Positions 1 through 6,653 of a DNA stretch of 7,774 nucleotides are shown here, in pieces (position 1 is the first letter of the stretch; each line of letters opens with the position of its first letter). Source of the stretch: Gammaproteobacteria bacterium. GTDB taxonomy: Bacteria; Pseudomonadota; Gammaproteobacteria; QNFN01. The notes beneath the pieces are model-generated. The model had not been told where the DNA came from and ran no database searches. It was given only the letters and a program-made list of their open reading frames with translations. Both the position numbers and the translations under genes were made by a program. The DNA lies in assembly GCA_003645555.1 (NCBI GenBank), contig QNFN01000076.1:1-7774 (forward strand), given 5' to 3'.

Positions 1-948
1 CAGGCCGCCGGGATAGGGCGTGGTCTGGATCGCCATGTGCATCGCCGCGCAGCGACCCGGGTCGGCCGCCACCGGCTGAATGGCGTGGATCATGCGGTTC
101 CCGGTGCTGAAATCACGGCCCTGGGCCACGTCGCCGGCGGCGTAGATCCCGGGTTTTCCGGTGTGCATGAACTCATCGACCAGAATGCCCTGGTCGATCT
201 CGATACCGGAGCCGTCGAGGAAATCGATGTTCGGGCGGACTCCGGCGGCGAGGATCAGCAACTGTGCCGGCAGAACGCTGCCGTCGTCGAGGCTCACGCC
301 GAGTGCATCGGCACCGCTCTCTATGCCGGTGACCGCCGTGTTGGTGCGCACGTTGACTCCGTGCTTCTCACACCATGCCTGCAGCATCCCGCCGGCGTTG
401 GGGTCAAGCATGCGCGCAACCATGCGCTCAGCCATTTCGACCACGGTCAATTTGACGCCGCGTGAGGCCAGGGCCTCGAGTACGATGCAACCGATGAAGC
501 CGGCACCGAGCAGCACCACTTCGGCGCCCTTGCTGGCACGCTCGGCGATGGCGCGGGCATCGGCCAAGGTCCAGCAGGTCTGTACCCGTGGGTCATCGAT
601 GCCGGGGATCGGTGGCCGGTTCGGTCGTGATCCGGTGGCGATCAGCAGGTGGTCGAAGCCGAGCGAGTCCCCGTCGTCGAGCGTCAACTGCGAGATATCG
701 GTATCGATTGCGGTGACCCGAGCCCCCTTGAGTTCGATGCGCTGTTGATCGAAATGGGTCGGGTCACGGCGCAGATGGGTTCCCGCCTCGTCAATCTTGC
801 CCTCGAGAAAATAGGGGATCGCCATCCGTCCGTAGGGTGCTCCAGGTTCGTCTCCGAGCAGCGTGATGGAAGCGGCGGGATCGGCCTGGCGAATGGTGTC
901 GGCGGCGATCACGCCGGCGGGGCCGTTGCCGATGATGACGTGCTGCAT
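1..948 (-). CDS. FAD/NAD(P)-dependent oxidoreductase, AorC-like (partial, C-terminus off the left edge)
   Basis: 316 codons are visible, from ATG at 948 to the window edge, with no stop; the family is usually about 400-450 residues. Seen: an N-terminal FAD-binding Rossmann motif GNGPAG (residues 7-12), ATGSRP (105-109), a second dinucleotide-binding motif GAGFIG (148-153) that would take NAD(P)H, and the FAD-contacting IYAAGD segment (268-273). There is no CxxxxC redox-disulfide motif near the N-terminus, so it resembles the NADH oxidase/ferredoxin reductase/NirB-N group, not disulfide reductases. The start is supported by AGGAG seven bases upstream. It lies 85 bp after the AOR gene. Inference from this position: it is the NAD-reactive FAD subunit (AorC) passing electrons between the iron-sulfur/tungsten subunits and NAD+. 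On sequence alone, a nitrite or rubredoxin reductase-like role cannot be excluded. A terminator-like hairpin separates it from the upstream genes. Confidence 0.9.
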   Translation of the reverse strand, partial: MQHVIIGNGPAGVIAADTIRQADPAASITLLGDEPGAPYGRMAIPYFLEGKIDEAGTHLRRDPTHFDQQRIELKGARVTAIDTDISQLTLDDGDSLGFDHLLIATGSRPNRPPIPGIDDPRVQTCWTLADARAIAERASKGAEVVLLGAGFIGCIVLEALASRGVKLTVVEMAERMVARMLDPNAGGMLQAWCEKHGVNVRTNTAVTGIESGADALGVSLDDGSVLPAQLLILAAGVRPNIDFLDGSGIEIDQGILVDEFMHTGKPGIYAAGDVAQGRDFSTGNRMIHAIQPVAADPGRCAAMHMAIQTTPYPGGL

Positions 949-975
949 GGGACAACTCCTGCATTACGTGGAGTG

Positions 976-1013
976 AAAAAGAGACGGCCCCCGCCCGGGT
1001 AGGGCGGGGGCCG
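976..1013 (-). terminator. Intrinsic-terminator-like hairpin between the AOR and FAD-oxidoreductase genes
   Basis: Read on the minus strand, a perfect 12-bp GC-rich stem (arms 1013-1002 and 996-985, loop of five bases at 1001-997) is followed at once by TCTCTTTTT (984-976). This is the layout of a rho-independent terminator for the AOR transcript, whose stop codon ends 20 bases upstream. No T-tract follows the stem on the plus strand, so it acts in one direction. The next gene starts 28 bases further on with its own good ribosome-binding site. The hairpin may therefore be a partial terminator within an operon, or may mark the end of the AOR unit. Confidence 0.75.
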
Positions 1014-1033
1014 GGTTCAGGCGAATGGCCGGG

Positions 1034-2881
1034 TCACAGCCCGAGGCGCTTGCGCGTCTCGTCGGTCGGTACGCCGTCTTCGCTCCAGCCGCGCAGCTGG
1101 TAGTACTCCGGCAGCATTTCGCCGAGTTTGCTGACCATGCCCTTGGCCGGGCCGGTTTTGGCCGGTTCGGTAAGGATCCGCTTCGGCAGGGTGTCGTCCT
1201 TGCCTGACAGGCCCGCCTTCAGGTTAAAGTCACGCTCGAGGTTCCAGACCCGCTCGCCGAGTTCGGCGAGCGAATCCAGCGTCCATGTGCCTTCGCAGGC
1301 CGCGTCGACCTGCGGTGCAACGTCATCGAGCGTCCAGGCAAATGACGTAAAGATGCAGATGCCGGCCGAGTCGAAGGCCGCAGTGGCATCCTGGAATGCC
1401 TTGACCAGACCGGCCTTGCCCTCGGTGGCGAGCGGGTCGGTCTTGACCGGGATACCGAGCACCTCGGAGGCGACGGTGTAGCCACGCAGGTGGCAGGCGC
1501 CGCGGTTGCTGGTCGCGTAGGCCAGCCCCATGCCCTGGATACCGCGCGAATCGTAGGCCGGGAATTCCTGGCCCTTGACTGACATCGACAACTCCGGGTG
1601 GCCGTACTTTTCACACAGCCGCTTGGAACCGAGACCGAGTTCGACGCCGAAACCCTCGCTCTTGCAGGTGCTCTCGACCAGGCTGGCCAGGGCTTGCGCT
1701 GAGCCGAATACCATGTCGTCGCCGGTATCAACATCGTCGAGGGCGCCGATCTCATTCAATTCCATCGCCGCGGCGAGGGTGGTGCCGAAGCTGATCGGGT
1801 CCATGCCGTAGGCGTTGCACAGGAAATTGGCGTAGGTCAGCGCTTCGAGGTCGTCGGTGCCGGTAGCGGCCCCGAGTGACCAGGCGTTCTCGTACTCGAG
1901 ACCACCCGAGGCACCCCAGTACTCCGGCTTGTTCTGCACCGTGAAGTGGTTTTTGTCCAGTTGCGAAATACGACCGCAGGCGATGGTGCAGGCGAAACAG
2001 GCCGCATTGGTGACCAGGTTGGGCTTGCCGTCGGTTGCTCGAGGCTCATGCATCGCCTCACCCGAGATCTTGCCGGCACCCTCGAACTGGACGTCGCGGT
2101 GGTTGCGCGTCCACAAGGCCCCGATCTCGTTGATGACGTTCATCAGCACCTGGGTGCCGTAGGTCGGCAGGCCCTGGCCGGTGACGGCGTTGTCGACAAG
2201 CACCTTCTTGGCCGCGGTCGTCGCTTCCATGAAGCGTGCCGGGTCCTTGATGGTGTTGAGGCCCAGGGTGCCGCGGATCGCCACTGCCTTGAGATTTTTC
2301 GAACCCATTACGGTGCCGACGCCGGAGCGGCCGGCGGCGCGGTGCAGGTCGTTGACGATGCAGGCATACATGACCCCGTTCTCGCCAGCCGGGCCGATCG
2401 AGGAGACGCGGATCTGCGGATCCTGGTGCCGGGTGTGGACCCACTCTTCGGTATCCCAGGTGGTCTTGCCCCAGATTTCATCGGCCGAGAGCAATTCGGC
2501 TTCGTCATTCTCGATGAACAGGTAGACCGGGCTGTCGGCCTTGCCCTCGAAAATGATCATGTCCCAGCCGGCGAACTTCATCTCGGCGCCGAAGTAGCCG
2601 CCCGAGTTCGAGCAGGCGATGGCGCCGGTAAGCGGTCCCTTGGTGATCACCGAGTAACGGCCCCCGGTCGAGGCATCGGTGCCGGTCAGCGGGCCGGTCG
2701 CCATGATCAGCTTGCTGGCAGGAGAGAGCGGGTCGACCTGCGGGTCGCACTCCTCGACGTAGTACTTGGTCGCCAGGCCACGTTGGCCCAGGTATTCAGC
2801 GGCCCATTCCATGTTGAGTGGTTCCGGGGTGCAGGTACCCTCGGTCAGGTTGACGCGCAGGATCTTTTTTTGCCAAGCCAT
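1034..2881 (-). CDS. aorB: Aldehyde ferredoxin oxidoreductase, tungsten-pterin catalytic subunit (AorB-like)
   Basis: A 615-residue protein, the usual AOR-family length (about 605-620), oxidising aldehydes to carboxylic acids (reversible at low potential) in the cytoplasm. Seen: the N-terminal AOR domain with TGGRYSVITKGPLTGAIACS (72-91), GPAGENGVMYACIVND (163-178) and RAAGRSGVGTVMGSKNLKAV (181-200). The [4Fe-4S] ligands are C295, C298 and C302 (CxxCxxxC), with the distal fourth ligand at C509. Two pterin-site motifs of the DxxGL(D/C) type appear as NAYGMD (356-361) and DSAGIC (504-509), the first with Asn for Asp. E329/E331 and H464 are candidates for the Glu and His near the tungsten. The open frame runs upstream across the ferredoxin gene, but the start at 2881 is preferred because MAWQKKILRVNLTEG is the family N-terminus and GAGGAG lies just upstream. 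It begins 14 bp after the iron-sulfur gene. The benzoyl-CoA reductase (BamB) branch is less likely given the partners. Confidence 0.95.
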   Translation of the reverse strand: MAWQKKILRVNLTEGTCTPEPLNMEWAAEYLGQRGLATKYYVEECDPQVDPLSPASKLIMATGPLTGTDASTGGRYSVITKGPLTGAIACSNSGGYFGAEMKFAGWDMIIFEGKADSPVYLFIENDEAELLSADEIWGKTTWDTEEWVHTRHQDPQIRVSSIGPAGENGVMYACIVNDLHRAAGRSGVGTVMGSKNLKAVAIRGTLGLNTIKDPARFMEATTAAKKVLVDNAVTGQGLPTYGTQVLMNVINEIGALWTRNHRDVQFEGAGKISGEAMHEPRATDGKPNLVTNAACFACTIACGRISQLDKNHFTVQNKPEYWGASGGLEYENAWSLGAATGTDDLEALTYANFLCNAYGMDPISFGTTLAAAMELNEIGALDDVDTGDDMVFGSAQALASLVESTCKSEGFGVELGLGSKRLCEKYGHPELSMSVKGQEFPAYDSRGIQGMGLAYATSNRGACHLRGYTVASEVLGIPVKTDPLATEGKAGLVKAFQDATAAFDSAGICIFTSFAWTLDDVAPQVDAACEGTWTLDSLAELGERVWNLERDFNLKAGLSGKDDTLPKRILTEPAKTGPAKGMVSKLGEMLPEYYQLRGWSEDGVPTDETRKRLGL

Positions 2882-2889
2882 GTCTGATG

Positions 2890-2895
2890 CTCCTC
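2890..2895 (-). promoter_or_regulatory. Ribosome-binding site fixing the AOR start, abutting the ferredoxin stop
   Basis: On the minus strand GAGGAG follows directly after the TAA stop of the iron-sulfur gene (2898-2896) and sits eight bases before ATG at 2881. It supports that ATG over the long upstream extension of the reading frame. It also suggests translational coupling between the iron-sulfur and catalytic subunits. Confidence 0.7.
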
Positions 2896-3372
2896 TTACT
2901 GCGCTGTCGCTGAAGAGAGGCTTTCGCCCGCCCAGCGTCGCATGCGGTCCAGGCCCGTCTGGTCGGCATCCTGGTAGGTGATCGCTCCGGTCGGGCAGGC
3001 GTGTGCACAGGCCGGCTCGCCGCCGCACAGATCGCACTTGATCACCTTGCCGCTGTTCGAGGCGTAGTTGATGGTCCCGAAGGGGCAGGCGATGGTGCAG
3101 ACTCTGCAGCCGACGCAGACCGTGTCGAGAATCACCTTGGCCCCGGTCGAGGCGTCGATAGTGATCGCGTTCACCGGGCAGGCGTGCAGGCACCAGGCCT
3201 CGCTGCACTGGGTGCAGGTGAAAGGCGCGTAGCGCCCTTCATCATGGAAGGCGAAGACCCGGATGCGCGAGCGCGAGGGCACGACGAAGCCTTCGTTCTC
3301 GAGCGAACAGGCCATCTCGCACTGCATGCAGCCAGTGCACTTCTTGGGGTCGACGACGAGTGATCTTTGCAT
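2896..3372 (-). CDS. aorA: Four-cluster [4Fe-4S] ferredoxin-like electron-transfer subunit (AorA-like)
   Basis: A 158-residue protein with sixteen cysteines in four groups: C12/15/18/22, C53/56/61/65, C86/89/92/96 and C113/116/122/126. This is the ligand pattern for four [4Fe-4S] clusters seen in DmsB/HycB-type polyferredoxin subunits. The second and fourth groups have the longer CxxCx4-5CxxxCP spacing, and the third is a classic CxxCxxCxxxCP. No signal peptide or membrane segment is visible, so it should be cytoplasmic. Its stop is 14 bp before the AOR start, so the two are surely co-expressed. In Aromatoleum, AorA is a four-cluster subunit that assembles with AorB into extended filaments and wires it to AorC; the same role is inferred here. 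The start at 3372 gives a normal ferredoxin N-terminus (MQRSLVVDPKKCTGC), with GGAG nine bases upstream. A generic DMSO-reductase-type Fe-S subunit would look the same, so the symbol rests on context. Confidence 0.92.
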   Translation of the reverse strand: MQRSLVVDPKKCTGCMQCEMACSLENEGFVVPSRSRIRVFAFHDEGRYAPFTCTQCSEAWCLHACPVNAITIDASTGAKVILDTVCVGCRVCTIACPFGTINYASNSGKVIKCDLCGGEPACAHACPTGAITYQDADQTGLDRMRRWAGESLSSATAQ

Positions 3373-3722
3373 CGAGCAGGTCTCCAGGTGGTCTCTGATT
3401 GTGCGTCCCCGGCGTGGCCGATGGGTATTCCGGTCCGACGGGGCACCGTTCTCTCTGTTCTTGCCAAGCCTGCGGACGGTTCGCAGATATTGGGCGGCAA
3501 ATATTAAGGAACCTCTGATTAAGTCTGGACGAAGTAGATGGTGCTTCAGAATGTTCAGATTTGAGGCGCAAAGCGCACGTAATAGCTAGCTATTGCGAAG
3601 CTTTGCAACAAAAAAGCTGGACATTCTGGGCGCCAGATACGAGTTCATGATTTGATCAGAGGCTCCTTAAATTAAGCAGACATGGCCACAGATAACAAGG
3701 TGGTGTAGAAATTATCAAGGAT
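3373..3722. other. 350-bp intergenic region between pyk and the aor cluster
   Basis: Three parts can be seen. Positions 3671-3722, just downstream of pyk, are AT-richer and show no convincing terminator. Positions 3508-3666 are the miniature palindromic element. Positions 3373-3507 form the upstream region of the ferredoxin gene and presumably hold its promoter. I could not pick a good sigma-70 or sigma-54 (GG-N10-GC) promoter in that 135-bp stretch. I see no credible small gene: reading frames crossing it are overlaps that run into the element or into neighbouring genes. Confidence 0.6.
3508..3666. mobile_element. Miniature palindromic element (MITE-like), copy 1
   Basis: A 159-bp sequence, clearly AT-richer than the flanking genes, with terminal inverted repeats. 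The left end GGAACCTCTGATTAA matches the reverse complement of the right end at 13 of 15 positions. TTAA lies directly outside both ends (3504-3507 and 3667-3670). This fits a 4-bp target duplication or two extra bases pairs of terminal repeat; as TTAA is its own reverse complement, the two cannot be told apart. The two halves are imperfect reverse complements of each other, centred on a 14-bp perfect palindrome, AATAGCTAGCTATT (3582-3595). It has no coding capacity. Copy 2 at 6654 has the same length and orientation with six substitutions. A non-autonomous transposon mobilised by a transposase elsewhere is the best reading; I cannot assign the IS family. Confidence 0.85.
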
Positions 3723-5177
3723 TCAGCGCACCTCGACGACGGTGACCGAGGGCGTATTGCGTGCCGGGTCGGCGTGGAAGCCGCGTACCAGCAGCACGGC
3801 CTCGCCACGGCGTGCCAGCCGGGTCCGTCTGGCGACCGCCCGCGCCAGGTCTATGGGATTGTCCAGTTGGGCCGGATCGACCTCGACCGGGATGGCCCCC
3901 CACAGCAGGCCGACCCGGCGGCAGACACCGGGATCGGGCGACACCGCCAGCACCGGCGCCGCCGGTCGGGCAGAGCAGACCTCGGCCGTGGTCATGCCAC
4001 TGCGCGAAATGACTACGATGGCGCGCACCTGCAGGTCGCGCGAGAGCTGGGCCGTAGCCAGGGCCAGTGCGGCACCAAAACGGTCATTACGGGGTCCGGC
4101 ACTGGGGGTGATGGTGCCGAATGCGCCTTGCTCCCACTGGTGCCCCTCGGTCTGGCGCGCAATGCGATCCATCATTTTCACCGCTGCAACCGGGTGCCGG
4201 CCCGAGGCGGTTTCTGCGGACAGCATCACCGCGTCGGCTCCGGAGGCGACCGAGTGGGCGATGTCGGTGACCTCGGCCCGTGTCGGGCGGCTGTGGACGA
4301 TCATCGATTCGAGCATCTGGGTCGCCACGATCACCGGCTTCTGTGCGGCGCGTGCCAGCTCGATCAGCCGGTGCTGTGCCACCGGCACCTCCTCGGGTGG
4401 CAACTCGACACCGAGGTCGCCGCGCGCCACCATCAGGCCGTCGCTGGCGGCCACGATGGCGTCGCTCTCGACCAGTGCCTCGGGACGCTCTATCTTGGCG
4501 ATGATCGCCGCCGCGCTTCCGGCTCGTTGCCGGAGCCGGCGCAGTGACCGCACATCGTCGGCGCTGCGCACAAAGGAGAGGGCCAGGAAATCTACGCCCA
4601 GTTTCAGGGCGAAACGGGCGTCGACGCGGTCCTTGGCTGTCAGTGCGGGCGCGGAGACGGCGGCGTCGGGCAGGTTGATCCCCTTGCGGTCACCCAACTC
4701 ACCGCCATGGATCACGCGGCAGCGCAATTCACTCCCCTCGATTTTCTCGACGCACAGTTCCAGTGCGCCATCGGCGAGTAGCAGCCGTTGGCCCGGTGAG
4801 GCATCACGAGCGAGCGCACGGTACTGCGACGGAATCAATCCCGGTCCGCCCATAACCTGGCGGGTGGTCACCGTGACCTGCTCGCCGGCGACGAGATGGA
4901 TGCGGCCATCCGGGAAGCGGCCGACACGGATTTTTGGCCCACAAAGGTCGGCAAGCACCGCGACCGGCCGGTTGAGGCGGGTTGCGGCCGCACGTACAGC
5001 GGCGTAGGCGGCCGCATGGCCGGCATGATCACCGTGGGACATGTTCAGGCGGAAGACATTGACGCCAGCACGGATCAGGCGCGCGATCTGTGCCGGTGAG
5101 CTGGAGGCAGGACCGAGGGTGGCGACGATTTTGGTGCGCCTGGTGCGCAACTCCTCGACGCGGCTGCTGATGGGCAT
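3723..5177 (-). CDS. pyk: Pyruvate kinase, PykA type
   Basis: A 484-residue enzyme of normal length converting phosphoenolpyruvate and ADP to pyruvate and ATP, the last step of glycolysis. Seen: N-terminal KIVATLGPAS (16-25); FRLNMSHG (42-49) carrying substrate and cation ligands R43, N45 and S47; the B-domain boundary ADLCGPKIRVG (76-86); IAKIERPEAL (226-235) with the catalytic Lys228 and metal ligand Glu230; MVARGDLGVELP (249-260) with Asp254; ATQMLESM (285-292); and AVMLSAETASGRHPV (316-330). The C-terminal allosteric domain (about 355-484) is complete. Lys82 sits where potassium-dependent kinases carry Glu (GPKIR versus GPEIR), which predicts a potassium-independent enzyme. The frame extends upstream into argA, but ATG at 5177 gives the conserved N-terminus and has GGAG six bases before it. 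It lies 73 bp downstream of argA on the same strand and may be co-transcribed. Confidence 0.96.
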   Translation of the reverse strand: MPISSRVEELRTRRTKIVATLGPASSSPAQIARLIRAGVNVFRLNMSHGDHAGHAAAYAAVRAAATRLNRPVAVLADLCGPKIRVGRFPDGRIHLVAGEQVTVTTRQVMGGPGLIPSQYRALARDASPGQRLLLADGALELCVEKIEGSELRCRVIHGGELGDRKGINLPDAAVSAPALTAKDRVDARFALKLGVDFLALSFVRSADDVRSLRRLRQRAGSAAAIIAKIERPEALVESDAIVAASDGLMVARGDLGVELPPEEVPVAQHRLIELARAAQKPVIVATQMLESMIVHSRPTRAEVTDIAHSVASGADAVMLSAETASGRHPVAAVKMMDRIARQTEGHQWEQGAFGTITPSAGPRNDRFGAALALATAQLSRDLQVRAIVVISRSGMTTAEVCSARPAAPVLAVSPDPGVCRRVGLLWGAIPVEVDPAQLDNPIDLARAVARRTRLARRGEAVLLVRGFHADPARNTPSVTVVEVR

Positions 5178-5184
5178 GGCTGCT

Positions 5185-5240
5185 GACTCCAGCGGCGGGC
5201 CATTCCGGCCTCGGCCAAGTATGGCTAACCCGCGGGAGTC
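5185..5240 (-). promoter_or_regulatory. Possible structured leader of pyk (or 3' hairpin of argA)
   Basis: On the minus strand, nested complementary arms occur in order. GACTCC (5240-5235) pairs with GGAGTC (5190-5185), GCGGG (5233-5229) with CCCGC (5199-5195), and CCAT (5224-5221) with ATGG (5203-5200). The outer right arm contains the GGAG ribosome-binding site of pyk, so folding would hide it. The structure begins 10 bases after the argA stop and has no T-tract, which argues against a simple terminator. The internal loops are unequal and the DNA is GC-rich, so chance pairing is a real possibility. Confidence 0.35.
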
Positions 5241-5250
5241 GTGCAGGACG

Positions 5251-6573
5251 CTACATCTGCTTGATGTAGACCTTGGAGTTGCGCTGCATGTTGTACAGCG
5301 ACTTGCGTGCCATCGGCAGATCTTCGATAGCGGCGGCGACAAAGCCGCGTTCCACGAACCAGTGTGATGTCTGCGTGGTCAGGACAAAGATCGCTTCCAG
5401 GCCGGCGTTGCGCGCCTGTTGCTCGATGCGTTCGAGCAACAGCTCACCGCGACCGCCACGCTTGTACTGGGGGTGAACGGCGAGGCAGGCGAGTTCACCC
5501 ATGCCCTCTTCAGGGAAGGGGCGCAGGGCGCCGCAGCCGATGATGGCGCCGTCGCGACACAGCACCGTGAAACGTTCGACCTCGACTTCGATTTGTTCGC
5601 GTGAGCGCTGGACCAGCACTCCTTGCTGTTCCAGCGGTTCGATCAGTTCCAGGATGCCGCCGATGTCGTCGACTGTCGCCCGGGCTACGGTGTCGTAGGG
5701 ATCGGCCGTGATCATGGTGCCGACGCCGTCACGGGTGAAGAGTTCGAGCAGTAAGGCGCCATCGGTTCCCCAGCCGACCAGGTGGGCGCGACGCACACCA
5801 TTACGGCACGCCTCGACGGCCCCGGTAAAGGCACGTTCGGCGTCGGCACCGAGTGGCTGGCGGGTCAGGCCGTCGGCCTCTGCTGGACTGAGTTGACGCA
5901 GCAGTTTGCCCTCGGGGTCACGCAGGCCGTCGCTGCCGAGCAGGCAGATCAGCTTGTCGGCACGCAGCGTTGTGGCGACAGAACTGGCGACCTCTTCATA
6001 GGCCAGGTTGAATACCTCGCCGGTGGGCGAGTAGCCGATGGGCGAGAGCAGCACCACCGCACCTTCGGCAAGTTGACGGCCGATCGCTTCGGCATCGACC
6101 CGGCGCACCGTCCCTGTGTGGCAGAAATCGATACCATCACGCACACCGAGCGGTTTGGCGGTGACGAAATTGCCAGCCGCCACACGCAGCCGGGCGCCAG
6201 CCATCGGCGAATTGGCCACGCCCATTGATAGCAGGGCCTCGAGTTCGACCCGGACGCTGCCGGCGGCCTCTTTGACGCAGACCAAGGCCTGGGCGTCGGT
6301 GACGCGCAGGCCATCGTGATAGCAGGACTGGCCGTCGCGGTCTGCCAGGCGCCGTTCGATCTGTGGACGGATGCCGTGGACCAGGACGATACGGATACCG
6401 AGGGCGGAAAGCAGGGCGACATCGTGAATGAAACCGGCGAACCCCGCGTCCTCGACCGCCTCACCGGGAAAGCCGATGACGAACGTACGCCCACGATGGG
6501 CATGGATGTACGGCGACGAGTGGCGGAACCACGCAACGTGTTGCTCATTGTCGCTCAAGGGGGCCTTTGACAT
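5251..6573 (-). CDS. argA: N-acetylglutamate synthase (amino-acid N-acetyltransferase)
   Basis: A 440-residue, two-domain ArgA, matching the usual length (about 440). It transfers acetyl from acetyl-CoA to L-glutamate, the committed first step of arginine synthesis, and the family is normally feedback-inhibited by arginine through the kinase-like domain. Seen: the N-terminal WFRHSSPYIHAHRGRTFVIG (15-34) typical of ArgA; the amino-acid-kinase fold to about residue 285, including VLVHGIRPQIERRL (63-76) and LLSPIGYSPTGEVFNL (175-190); and a C-terminal GNAT domain (about 295-440) with LACLAVHPQYKRGGRGELLL (361-380) forming the acetyl-CoA pyrophosphate loop. An in-frame GTG lies directly before the ATG. 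GGAAAG is nine bases from the ATG and six from the GTG, so a start at 6576 is also possible. It follows argE on the same strand, separated by 239 bp that include a mobile element. Confidence 0.96.
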   Translation of the reverse strand: MSKAPLSDNEQHVAWFRHSSPYIHAHRGRTFVIGFPGEAVEDAGFAGFIHDVALLSALGIRIVLVHGIRPQIERRLADRDGQSCYHDGLRVTDAQALVCVKEAAGSVRVELEALLSMGVANSPMAGARLRVAAGNFVTAKPLGVRDGIDFCHTGTVRRVDAEAIGRQLAEGAVVLLSPIGYSPTGEVFNLAYEEVASSVATTLRADKLICLLGSDGLRDPEGKLLRQLSPAEADGLTRQPLGADAERAFTGAVEACRNGVRRAHLVGWGTDGALLLELFTRDGVGTMITADPYDTVARATVDDIGGILELIEPLEQQGVLVQRSREQIEVEVERFTVLCRDGAIIGCGALRPFPEEGMGELACLAVHPQYKRGGRGELLLERIEQQARNAGLEAIFVLTTQTSHWFVERGFVAAAIEDLPMARKSLYNMQRNSKVYIKQM

Positions 6574-6653
6574 CACTCACATCTTTCCGTACAGGTACTT
6601 AGACGTGAAAGTTAAGCTACTACAGTACCGCAAGGCAAGGGCTTTGTACTTGA

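Noticed and set aside
1946..2887. Long plus-strand reading frame of 313 codons opposite the AOR gene
   Set aside because: It lies wholly antisense to a clear AOR gene, has no recognisable domain, and is expected from the codon bias of GC-rich DNA.
2882..3208. 109-codon N-terminal extension of the AOR frame, suggesting a fusion with the ferredoxin
   Set aside because: It reads the ferredoxin gene out of frame. The family N-terminus and a ribosome-binding site point to the start at 2881.
3508..3666. CRISPR-like or tandem repeat
   Set aside because: There are only two copies 3 kb apart, with no spacers and no cas genes; the terminal inverted repeats fit a miniature transposon.
3742..5007. Long plus-strand reading frame of 421 codons opposite pyk
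   Set aside because: It is antisense to a full-length pyruvate kinase, rich in Ser/Arg/Thr/Ala low-complexity runs, and has no domain or credible ribosome-binding site.
5178..5342. 55-codon N-terminal extension of pyk
   Set aside because: It overlaps the argA 3' end in another frame and shows no family similarity; the start at 5177 has GGAG upstream and the conserved N-terminus.
6577..6653. ARG box or sigma-70 promoter upstream of argA
   Set aside because: No match to the TGAAT-N4-ATTCA operator was found, and the candidate -35/-10 pairs agree too poorly with consensus to call.
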